From Phycisphaerales bacterium (GTDB lineage: Bacteria > Planctomycetota > Phycisphaerae > Sedimentisphaerales > Anaerobacaceae), in NCBI GenBank assembly GCA_030602885.1, contig JAUVYV010000006.1, positions 29,913 to 93,912 on the forward strand: a stretch of 64,000 nucleotides of DNA. Direction: 5' to 3'. The notes beneath the pieces are model-generated. The model made no database searches. It had not been told where the DNA came from and worked only from the letters and a program-made list of their open reading frames with translations. The translations under genes and the position numbers were made by a program. Position 1 is the first letter of the stretch; every line of letters starts with the position of its first letter. Positions 31,368 through 38,378 of the stretch are shown piece after piece.

Positions 31368-31651
31368 GATTTCTTCCTCTTCTTTGAAGTAGCCTCAAGA
31401 ATACGATCTGCAATTTCACCGACGGACAAAGCACGTGTGCCGTCTTGGGAGGCACACAAGTTGCCAACGTCACCTATGTTAACTTCTGCGTCAACCATTG
31501 CGGCAAACTCAACTCCACTGAGGCTATCAAAGCCAAGGAGATCGCCGATCGGAACCGTTTCCTCATTTATACTAATTTTCTCGCGACCACTAATGTCTTG
31601 GATTTCCAAGAGTAGCTTTGCGGCAAGTTTCACGATTTCATTACGAGTCAT
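31364..31651 (-). CDS. Acyl/peptidyl carrier protein-like small acidic protein
   Basis: This 95-aa helical protein has an LLGFDSLSGVEFAAM motif in which Ser43 of DSL sits where carrier proteins bear the 4'-phosphopantetheine arm. Helix I (IVKLAAKLLLEIQDI) and helix III placement also fit the carrier fold. The C-terminus is a basic KKRKKS tail, unusual for an ACP. It is the first gene of the operon, directly downstream of the promoter/operator, with GGAG eight bases before its ATG. A carrier protein here suggests that an acyl or aminoacyl group is delivered to the modified pyrimidine (inference). The alternative is a non-pantetheinylated regulator that mimics the fold. Confidence 0.6.
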   Translation of the reverse strand: MTRNEIVKLAAKLLLEIQDISGREKISINEETVPIGDLLGFDSLSGVEFAAMVDAEVNIGDVGNLCASQDGTRALSVGEIADRILEATSKKRKKS

Positions 31652-31672
31652 CTTTTTGCTCCTTACAGTTAA

Positions 31673-31687
31673 GTAAGATTATCTTAC
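31673..31687. promoter_or_regulatory. Perfect 7-1-7 palindromic operator
   Basis: GTAAGAT-T-ATCTTAC is a perfect inverted repeat with a 1-nt centre. It covers the -10 box of the operon promoter, where a bound XRE dimer would block RNA polymerase. It is the likely autoregulatory site of the XRE protein in the operon. Confidence 0.7.
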
Positions 31688-31709
31688 ATCGAACTTTGGC
31701 TTCTGGCAA
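31681..31709 (-). promoter_or_regulatory. Promoter of the hypermodification operon
   Basis: On the minus strand TTGCCA (5 of 6 consensus) and TAAGAT are separated by exactly 17 nt. The predicted start lies about 25 nt upstream of the first ATG. The -10 box overlaps the palindromic operator. Confidence 0.65.
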
Positions 31710-31793
31710 CAAAAAAAAGAAGTTGATAGGAAAATATTTTGTATTCAACCGTAAGTGCTTATTAGATAAGGAATAAGATGTGAATAATTATTT

Positions 31794-32030
31794 TTGGCTA
31801 ATCGCAAAAATCATAGGTGGTTTGACGAGATTCGGGAGTCTGGGGCGATTGTGTTTTGTTTGCTTGAGCAGGCCAAGGAGCGGGCGAAGAATGTCAGGGC
31901 TGCAATAGACTGCTACCGGGCGGCGCTGGAGCAGGGGATACCGGTGATAGCGGTGGGGGAGAACCGCAATCGGATGAAGAATGAGCTTGAGAGGTTGGGG
32001 TTTGCTCCGGGGATGACCCCGGTGAGATAG
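31794..32030 (+). CDS. Doubtful small ORF or gene fragment
   Basis: A 78-codon frame opens at TTG and encodes a charged helical peptide (RAAIDCYRAALEQGIPVIAVGEN and a C-terminal ERLGFAPGM). It lacks a recognisable ribosome site and is bordered by repeats. It is GC-richer than the adjacent island, so it could be the 3' remnant of a host gene broken when the island arrived. No family was recognised. Confidence 0.25.
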   Translation: MANRKNHRWFDEIRESGAIVFCLLEQAKERAKNVRAAIDCYRAALEQGIPVIAVGENRNRMKNELERLGFAPGMTPVR

Positions 32031-32108
32031 GCGGAGGGCCATCTCACGGGGCAAGCGGGGAAAGTGAGAAGTAAGAATGGGTCCTCTGTAGCCAAGCCAA
32101 GGTAGCGA

Positions 32109-32156
32109 CAGTTCCTCTGCTGCAGGACCAAAGTAGCAATCCCTCGAGGACAAGCG
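32109..32156 (+). repeat. 48-bp direct repeat, right copy
   Basis: It matches 26523-26570 in 47 of 48 positions and in the same orientation, so the island lies between two direct repeats about 5.6 kb apart. The surrounding 32031-32250 holds no gene. Confidence 0.85.
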
Positions 32157-32250
32157 AGGATAAACTCAGGGTAAACTCAAGTGTGCAACCCGCCGGTGGA
32201 ACCGGGGGCTAAATATTTCGCCTGCAGGCAGGTGGGGGGGGTTAGTCGGT

Positions 32251-32604
32251 TTAGTCGAAGTTGGCGACGGTTGAGGGGAGCTGCATGGCGGCTTCGGCAG
32301 TTGGTCTGTCGTCGGTAATTTCGAAGATGCCGTCAAGGCCTGTAACCTGGAAGGCGCCCCGCGTGAACCAGTTGATATTGCATAGGATGAGGCGACGCTT
32401 GTTATCGGTGAGGATTTGACGCAGCCGCAGCAGTTTTGCAAGACTGGGAGAAGTGACTATGTCGATTTTGGCGAAATCGATGATGGCGTCGCAGTCGTCT
32501 CTGTCAGTTAGAATATCAGCTACCGTCTTCAACTCACCGTTCAGATGCGGCTCACGCTCGGGAATGAACGTGATAATGTCATCAGCCACGTTTTCAACTT
32601 CCAT
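32251..32604 (-). CDS. STAS-domain protein (anti-sigma factor antagonist-like)
   Basis: This 117-aa single-domain protein has the STAS pattern: a beta-rich start (DIITFIPEREPHLNGEL), CDAIIDFAKIDIVTSPSLAKLLRLRQIL (the usual phosphorylatable Ser/Thr region) and LILCNINWFTRGAFQVTGLDGIFEI. Such proteins act as anti-anti-sigma factors or phospho-switches. The chosen ATG has AAGGAGA seven bases upstream; in-frame starts at 32628 and 32655 are less supported. No partner kinase or phosphatase gene is adjacent. Confidence 0.8.
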   Translation of the reverse strand: MEVENVADDIITFIPEREPHLNGELKTVADILTDRDDCDAIIDFAKIDIVTSPSLAKLLRLRQILTDNKRRLILCNINWFTRGAFQVTGLDGIFEITDDRPTAEAAMQLPSTVANFD

Positions 32605-32938
32605 CGAATCTCTCCTTGTTTCGGACATTGACGCATTTGTACGCTGTCTCAACATATTCTATCGGCATAACCGGGCGCTACTTTAACCAAGTTGCCGGGC
32701 TACTACAGTGAAATTCTGTGCATTGCCCGATAAAATGGCTCGCGGCACAATCCGGGAGTGAAAAAGTGCTATTTTGGATTGACGGCCTGGACGGAGCGAG
32801 GGGAATGAGAGGTCGAGAAGTGGTAATTCGAATCCGGGTCGCGTATTCCGCCAGCCCGCCAAACGAACGGCGGGTAAAAGGGGGGTAAACTTCGCCATGA
32901 GTGTGCGTATCGGATTTTTGAGCAGTAGCGGCTCTTAC
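32605..32938. other. Spacer with a REP-like palindrome
   Basis: About 330 nt separate the STAS and RRM genes. Positions 32848-32881 repeat the 3759-3792 palindrome (CCCGCC-AAACGAAC-GGCGGG core) with one mismatch. A short T-arm-like run (TTCGAATCC) occurs but no tRNA can be folded. Nothing else is evident. Confidence 0.6.
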
Positions 32939-33310
32939 TTAGTAGCGGTTGCCGCCGCGGTTGTTGCCGGAACGGCCTCGTGGTCCGCTTCGGCCGCCGC
33001 GCTTATCACCTGAACGGCCTCTTGGGCCACCTCGAAAACCGCCTTGTCCTGGTCGGCTACGTGGTTCGGGTTTTGGCTTAGCTACGTTGACGCTCATGGG
33101 ACGTCCGTTGAAGTCTTTGTCGTTCAATTCTTCGATAGCTTTTTCCGCCTCTTCTTTGGAGGGCATTTCGATGAAGCCGAATCCCTTTGATTTACCGCTG
33201 TACTTATCCATTATCAGGCGGACTTCTGTGACTTGGCCGAACTGTTCGAAGGTCTCTCTCAATTCACTTTCCGTGACGTCAAACAACAGATTTCCCACAT
33301 AAAGATTCAT
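32939..33310 (-). CDS. RRM-type RNA-binding protein with Arg/Gly-rich tail
   Basis: A 123-aa protein has one RNA recognition motif (about 1-80): RNP2 is LYVGNL at the N-terminus and RNP1 is KGFGFIEM. A tail rich in RGG and GGRSG repeats follows, as in cyanobacterial and planctomycete glycine-rich RNA-binding proteins that respond to cold or stress. The ATG at 33310 is the natural RRM start. A promoter at 33380-33408 leaves a 5' leader of about 60 nt, which may allow post-transcriptional control. Confidence 0.92.
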   Translation of the reverse strand: MNLYVGNLLFDVTESELRETFEQFGQVTEVRLIMDKYSGKSKGFGFIEMPSKEEAEKAIEELNDKDFNGRPMSVNVAKPKPEPRSRPGQGGFRGGPRGRSGDKRGGRSGPRGRSGNNRGGNRY

Positions 33311-33379
33311 GGTTTTTATTCCCTTTCTCTTAAGAAAACGCGTGCCGGAATTATCGGCTGTCAATATTTACGTTGCATG

Positions 33380-33408
33380 ATTATATCCGGTCTGCTCGAA
33401 GGAATCAA
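33380..33408 (-). promoter_or_regulatory. Sigma70-type promoter of the RRM gene
   Basis: On the minus strand TTGATT and a perfect TATAAT are spaced by 17 nt. The predicted start lies roughly 60 nt before the ATG. Confidence 0.6.
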
Positions 33409-33879
33409 TAGTTATCGTGATTTTTATTGAAGGGGTCCATTGTGGCGAGTGCAGGTGAAAACCCACCGCAGAGGTGGCAGCGTTTCGGGGGAATGATGCG
33501 GCGGCAGATGAGTGGAGGGGGGATTTGTGGGGTGCAGGAATTTTGTTATTTATAGGTCTTTTGGCGGCGAGAGACAAAACGAGTGGATACCGCGAAGGTG
33601 CCGAAGAACGGGCGGGAGGTGTGTCAAGATGTAAGTCCTTAGGGGCAAAGGGATTGTGAGGTTGGGGTTTGGGTGTGGGCGTTGAAGAGGTGCGAGAAAT
33701 TTTTCGGACAGGGCAGTTTTGCAGTGAAACAGGCCTATTCGAGTCGCAGAGGAGGGGGTGGTTTTTGGCCTGATTTTTGGCTTAATTGCGATATAGAGAA
33801 AGACAAAGGATTTTTTTGCCGATAAAAAGCGTTGGTTGTTCTTTGGGAAGCGGAGCGTTGTGAGCCATGAGGTTATCGT
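33409..33879. other. Intergenic region without recognised features
   Basis: About 470 nt lie between the RRM promoter and the PAS gene. Short frames on both strands lack ribosome sites and family resemblance. I see no repeat or RNA gene. Confidence 0.5.
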
Positions 33880-34782
33880 ATGGATGCTACTAATAATTCG
33901 ACTCTGAGCGGAATTAAGGGTGCGACGCGGCGTCTTTGTGCAATTGTAGAAAGAGCAGGTGAGGCAATCGCGATTCTGGGGCTCGATGATGAGATTCGAT
34001 ATGCAAACACAGCGTGGGTGAGAATGCACGGGTACGGGCGAGTAGGCGAGCTGGTGGGTAAACATATCAGCTTGTTTCATACGGAAGAGCAGATGCAAAC
34101 GGATGTAGCGCCTTTCATGGAGGAGGCCAAGCGGCGAGGGCATTTCACCGGTCCGATCGAACATATGCGAAGCGACGGGACAACGCTTCCGACGGAAACG
34201 ACTATGTGTATGGTCAAAGACAGGGAGGGTAATTCGCTCGGCATAATTGTTTTCGCGACAGATACGAGTGAGCGAGAAGTGATGAGGCAGCAGCTCAGGG
34301 CATTGCGCAGCCAGGTTAAGGAAAAGGGTGGTGAGCTGAGGTCCGTCGAAGAGCGATTAGTGCGCGAGGTAAGTGAGCGTGCGCGGCTTGAACAGTGTCT
34401 GGATGAGCAGACCACAGAGCTGAAGGAAGCGAGGCAGACGACAGAGAGGCAATGCGACGAGCTGAGCATAATGGAAAAGCGTCTTGCGAAGCTGCACGGT
34501 GTTCTGGAGAGAAAGACGGCGGAGGAACATTCGTTGAAAGAACAGTTGCAGCGTGAAATTGCTGAGCGTCAGCAGATGGAGTCGCTCATCAAGGAGCAGC
34601 GGGGCGAATTGGCTTTGGCTAGCGAACATCTCAAAGAGGAAGTCACGCAACTCAAGCGGAGAGAGGTGGAGTATCTTGATGACATGTTTGGAGCTGACGG
34701 AGGGGGGCCCAAGCTTCCGGGGCTGGATTCGGAGGAACTCGATGCCCTGAGCAAGATGGCCAAGAAGTTTGTTGAGGCATAG
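33880..34782 (+). CDS. PAS-domain protein with long coiled coil, no output domain
   Basis: A 300-aa cytosolic protein. A PAS domain covers about 20-130 (AIVERAGEAIAILGLDDEIRYANTAW, GKHISLFHTEEQ, then a PAC segment TTLPTETTMCMVKDREGN). A charged coiled coil of about 140 residues rich in Glu, Arg, Gln and Leu follows, and a short C-terminal PGLDSEELDALSKMAKKFVE helix. No histidine kinase, GGDEF or other effector domain is present, so it would signal by protein contact. No promoter was recognised upstream. Confidence 0.85.
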   Translation: MDATNNSTLSGIKGATRRLCAIVERAGEAIAILGLDDEIRYANTAWVRMHGYGRVGELVGKHISLFHTEEQMQTDVAPFMEEAKRRGHFTGPIEHMRSDGTTLPTETTMCMVKDREGNSLGIIVFATDTSEREVMRQQLRALRSQVKEKGGELRSVEERLVREVSERARLEQCLDEQTTELKEARQTTERQCDELSIMEKRLAKLHGVLERKTAEEHSLKEQLQREIAERQQMESLIKEQRGELALASEHLKEEVTQLKRREVEYLDDMFGADGGGPKLPGLDSEELDALSKMAKKFVEA

Positions 34783-34800
34783 GTGATATTGTGCGGGGGG

Positions 34801-34962
34801 TTATCGGCGCCACTCGGCTTTGCGTACCATGAGTGGGGGCATCCGGCCTGGGCTGGATGTTTGCTTTTTGATGACGGAGCAGCTTCTGCTGCTGGGGTAG
34901 AAGCGAATGGTAATGATTTCAGGTTTTAAGAGCGGTTTGTCTTTTTTCGTTTTTCCGAACAT
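34801..34962 (-). CDS. Small basic hypothetical protein (53 aa)
   Basis: The frame from ATG at 34962 encodes a basic peptide beginning MFGKTKKDKPLLKPEIITIRFYP and ending RKAEWRR. AAGGA lies upstream of this ATG, better than for the in-frame ATG at 34983. It is convergent with the PAS gene. No family was recognised, and it could be a chance frame. Confidence 0.4.
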   Translation of the reverse strand: MFGKTKKDKPLLKPEIITIRFYPSSRSCSVIKKQTSSPGRMPPLMVRKAEWRR

Positions 34963-35133
34963 CGGAGTCCTTTTGGTCCTCATAGATACGCAGTCTGCAC
35001 CGACCTTTATCGGCGAAATCGTGGGGTGACTTTAGATTGCAGGTTGCAGGGAGGTAAAATGCAGTAGAACCCCCAAGCGGGACAAAAGAAAAGGGGGTTA
35101 AATATCGTTGTCACGGTGATTTTGCTGTTTTTT

Positions 35134-35898
35134 TCAGAGATTTACGGGGAGGCCTTTATCGCGGAGGAATTCTTTCATTTGTCGGATGGTGAAAGTTCCG
35201 AAGTGTGCGATTGATGCGACGAGCACGGCGTCGGCGTGGCCATCGGCTATTGCTTCGTAGAGATGTTCGAGTGTGCCTGCACCGCCTGATGCTATTACGG
35301 GGACGGATACGGCGTCTGCGATAGCGCGAGTCATAGGGATGTCGTATCCGGTGAGTGTGCCGTCGGTATCCATACTGGTGGGCAGGATTGCGCCTGCGCC
35401 AAGGTCTTCAACGGTTTTTGCCCATTGGACGGCGTCGATGCCGGCACCTTCGGTGCCACCTTTGACCATGACTTCGAAGCCGGATGGGAGGTCAGGATTC
35501 TTTGCGGTGTCGATTGCGATGGTGATTTTCTCGGAGCCGAATTCCTTTGCGGCTTCAGCGACGAGGTCGGGGTTTTTTACTGCGGCGGTGTTTATGGAGC
35601 ATTTTGATACGCCGAGGTCGAGGAGCTCTTCGATTTGTTTGCAGGAGCTTATACCGCCGCCGACGGTGAGTGGGATTGAGATTGCCTCGACGGTTTTCCT
35701 GACGGCGTCGATGAGGGTTTTTCTGTTTTCGAGGGTTGCGGTGATGTCGAGGAATACAAGCTCGTCGGCGCCGGCGTTGCTATAGGCGGCGGCGTTTTCG
35801 GCGGGGTCGCCGACGTCTTTAAGGTCAACGAAGTTGACGCCCTTTACCAGTCGGCCATGTTTGACATCAAGACACGGTATGATTCTTCTGTAATCCAT
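35134..35898 (-). CDS. hisF: Imidazole glycerol phosphate synthase, cyclase subunit
   Basis: This 254-aa TIM barrel is the HisF half of the HisFH complex, making IGP and AICAR in histidine biosynthesis. Typical motifs are RRIIPCLDVKHGRLVKGVNF at the N-terminus (catalytic Asp in CLDV), ELVFLDITAT, PLTVGGGI, KCSINTAAV, AGAILPTSMDTDGTLTGYD (second catalytic Asp region) and VIASGGAGTLEH. CAGGAGAAGAAA precedes the chosen ATG; an in-frame extension to 35982 is not part of the family. No hisH is in the window. Confidence 0.96.
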   Translation of the reverse strand: MDYRRIIPCLDVKHGRLVKGVNFVDLKDVGDPAENAAAYSNAGADELVFLDITATLENRKTLIDAVRKTVEAISIPLTVGGGISSCKQIEELLDLGVSKCSINTAAVKNPDLVAEAAKEFGSEKITIAIDTAKNPDLPSGFEVMVKGGTEGAGIDAVQWAKTVEDLGAGAILPTSMDTDGTLTGYDIPMTRAIADAVSVPVIASGGAGTLEHLYEAIADGHADAVLVASIAHFGTFTIRQMKEFLRDKGLPVNL

Positions 35899-36131
35899 TT
35901 TCTTCTCCTGTCGCGATTGGACTTTGTTGTTCAAGTGAAATCTTTGAGTCAGGAGTGTAGCACCAGCCCAGTTGTTTTTCAACCTGCTGTTGCCGATTTT
36001 CCTCCTGCGGCTAAACCGACCAATGGAACGGCCCGCGTGTCTGTTTTTGTATGGACGAGAGCCGGACTGTTCGGTAAACTGATGAAACAGAACTCGCTGG
36101 GTTTGCTATGATTGTCTAATGGAGAACTCTC

Positions 36132-38330
36132 ATGGGCTCACAACTAATCATCTTAATGGCGGTGCTGCTTCTTGCATCACCTGAAACGTCCGTGTCCCAG
36201 ACCGCCACGAACAAGTTCGCAAAGTTCAAATACCAACTCTCGCGCGAAGCCATGGTTGACTTCAGCGGTTTTGTCGGAGCAGAAGGGGAGGAAAGAGAAA
36301 AGCTGAATGCAATCAGAGCAGAGTTTAGAGAATTATATGACGCCTCTGTTTATTCGGATCCTGCGCGGTCGTGGTACCAAGATGCCTTCCTCTCCGGCTT
36401 CATCTTCGCCTTCGACCGCGCATTCTATGATTACAAAACCGGTAAATACAAAATTGATGAGCTGCTCGATGACGCCGAAAAGGAATTCGGCAAGTACGAC
36501 CATGTGGTCGTTTGGGTCTCCTATCCGCGACTGCGCATTGACGAAAGAGACCAGTTCGGCCTCCATTACGATATGCCGGGCGGCATTGCGGGATGGCAAG
36601 AGATCATTGACAAAGCTCACGCCAGGGATGTGAAGGTCTTTATTGCCTACAATCCATGGGACAAGGAAAGTGAAGTTCCGGAAGATTCCCATCCACAGAA
36701 ACTTGCGAGACTTGCGAGAGCTATCGGCGCCGACGGCATATTCCTTGACACAATGGCCAGTACCGACCCTTCATTTACCAACACTATAGGAGAATTGAAC
36801 CCTGATATCGTTTATGGCACTGAAGGCATGCCATCAAGAATACCTTCGTGGGGCACATTCATAGGAGGATGGCATTCCTTGGCCGTCTCTCATGAACCGT
36901 CTTATTATGATGAAAGGACGCCGCCGCCTACCACATTCTATAAGGCCAGGTGGCTGGAACCAAGATATTCCCTAAGCGGCGTCAACAGAGATGCTGAATA
37001 CCTCGCCCCACTCATTAAGTATTGCTTCTTCCATGGGTATGGGTACTTGGTCTGGGAAAACATCTTCGGGTGGTGGAATCCCATGAACTTCCAGGACCGC
37101 GCATTGATGAAAAAGTGCGTCTTCCTGCTCCGACAGTACAAGAAGGCTTTCCACGACATGGACTGGCAGCCGTTCATCAGGACCGGAGTTGAGGGTGTAT
37201 ATGTAAATCAATGGCAGGACGGGCAAAAGACCGTCTACACCATCTTCAACGATACAAGCAGGCCGGTTGATAACGTCTTATTCACTGTTGAAGAAGATGA
37301 CAGCAAAGCTTTCTATGATGTATGGAACGCAAGAACCGTCAGCCCTGTTCAGCATAACGGTAGCATGGGAATAGTCTGCAAGGTCGATGCTCATTGCGTC
37401 GGATGCGTCGTTGCTCAACCCAACGACCTCTCTCCCCCACAGTTCTATACCGAGCCGGATGACCTTCATGAATCCTTTTACAGAAGGCCGCCATCCACTG
37501 ATGACCTCAAAACGCATACCACGTCAAGGCCGTACACTAAATTGGGCCAGGGTTCTGTACCCGGCATGGTCCGCATACCCGGTGGCATCTTCACCATGCA
37601 CGTCTGCCACAACGTCCATCGTTTTCTCGAAGGCGGCTGCTATGGCGACATGTCAACTCGCCTCTCAAAGTCACATCCATCTCGAACCTTCTATCTGCAA
37701 CCCTACTACATTGACAAGACCGAAGTCACCAACGAGATGTACAAAGAGTTTTTGGAACGCAGCAAGTACGTCCCCGAGGACACCACAAATTTCCTCAAGC
37801 ATTGGACGAAGCCCGCCGATTCCGAGGGCAAACCGTGGCGATGGAACTACCCCGAGGATAAAGCCGACCATCCAGTTGTCTGGGTGGACCACGCCGATGC
37901 CTCAGCCTATGCCGATTGGGCTGGCAAGAGACTGCCCTTTGAGGAAGAATGGCAATATGCAGCACAGGGCCCCCAGCTTTATGACTGGCCTTGGGGAAAC
38001 GAGTTCGATCCTGCCAAGTGCAACACCAATTCGAGCGATACTACACCGGTTGACCAGTTCCCCGACGGCGCAAGTCCCTTCGGCTGTCTCGACATGAGCG
38101 GCAACATCTGGGAGTGGACCTATAGGATTTGGGACGACGGGCACTGCAGGTTTGCTCTGCTCAGAGGCGGCAGCTACTTCAGAATCGAAGGCAGCCACTG
38201 GTTCCCCGCAAGCGGCGCCCAGCCCTGTCAGGTGCATGAGAAGATGCTGCTAATGTATCCAGGATTAGATCGTTGCGCCAACATCGGCTTTAGGTGCGTA
38301 ATGGATGCGAAGAAGCAGAGAGCGGAGTGA
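36132..38330 (+). CDS. Secreted glycosidase-like domain fused to formylglycine-generating-enzyme-like domain
   Basis: A 732-aa exported protein with a signal peptide (about 1-22). Residues about 60-450 resemble a glycoside-hydrolase-type TIM barrel: YDHVVVWVSYPRLRI, IGADGIFLDTMAST (candidate catalytic Asp), VYGTEGMPS (candidate Glu), and GYLVWENIFGWW. Residues about 470-725 form an FGE-sulfatase/SUMF1 domain: VRIPGGIFTM, YIDKTEVTNEMYKEF, HPVVWVDHADASAYADWAGKRLPFEEEW, SGNIWEWTY, LRGGSYF and GFRCV. FGE domains activate sulfatases or serve as carbohydrate-associated modules. Two such domains in one chain are uncommon. It is followed on the same strand by a GH2-type protein. Confidence 0.8.
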   Translation: MGSQLIILMAVLLLASPETSVSQTATNKFAKFKYQLSREAMVDFSGFVGAEGEEREKLNAIRAEFRELYDASVYSDPARSWYQDAFLSGFIFAFDRAFYDYKTGKYKIDELLDDAEKEFGKYDHVVVWVSYPRLRIDERDQFGLHYDMPGGIAGWQEIIDKAHARDVKVFIAYNPWDKESEVPEDSHPQKLARLARAIGADGIFLDTMASTDPSFTNTIGELNPDIVYGTEGMPSRIPSWGTFIGGWHSLAVSHEPSYYDERTPPPTTFYKARWLEPRYSLSGVNRDAEYLAPLIKYCFFHGYGYLVWENIFGWWNPMNFQDRALMKKCVFLLRQYKKAFHDMDWQPFIRTGVEGVYVNQWQDGQKTVYTIFNDTSRPVDNVLFTVEEDDSKAFYDVWNARTVSPVQHNGSMGIVCKVDAHCVGCVVAQPNDLSPPQFYTEPDDLHESFYRRPPSTDDLKTHTTSRPYTKLGQGSVPGMVRIPGGIFTMHVCHNVHRFLEGGCYGDMSTRLSKSHPSRTFYLQPYYIDKTEVTNEMYKEFLERSKYVPEDTTNFLKHWTKPADSEGKPWRWNYPEDKADHPVVWVDHADASAYADWAGKRLPFEEEWQYAAQGPQLYDWPWGNEFDPAKCNTNSSDTTPVDQFPDGASPFGCLDMSGNIWEWTYRIWDDGHCRFALLRGGSYFRIEGSHWFPASGAQPCQVHEKMLLMYPGLDRCANIGFRCVMDAKKQRAE

Positions 38331-38378
38331 AACCCTCTTAAGACCGGTGAGATTATTGGCTTTTTTAGGAGCATGCTA

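Larger units (their letters stand above)
27300..31709 (-). other. Candidate pyrimidine hypermodification island (six-gene operon)
   Basis: Six co-directional genes occupy this span with overlaps of 4, 4, 8 and 8 bp and one 8-nt gap, behind a single promoter. The gene order from the promoter is ACP-like, XRE, ImmA/IrrE peptidase, thymidylate-synthase homologue, HMUDK_hel-like protein, radical SAM. The DNA is visibly more AT-rich than its neighbours and lies between 48-bp direct repeats, which suggests horizontal acquisition. The grouping of base-modifying enzymes with a peptidase/repressor pair suggests an inducible system. No integrase or complete transposase is present. Confidence 0.75.

Noticed and set aside
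31788..32153. 121-codon minus-strand frame right of the island
   Set aside because: It runs through the 48-bp repeat and its start codes for repeat-derived sequence also seen at 26.5 kb.
32683..32898. Small minus-strand frame and tRNA-like TTCGAATCC run
   Set aside because: The frame spans a dispersed palindrome, and no acceptor or anticodon stem can be paired around the T-arm-like run.
35068..35099. Hairpin AACCCCC/GGGGGTT downstream of hisF as terminator
   Set aside because: The loop is 18 nt and the T tract is poor, so I do not call it.
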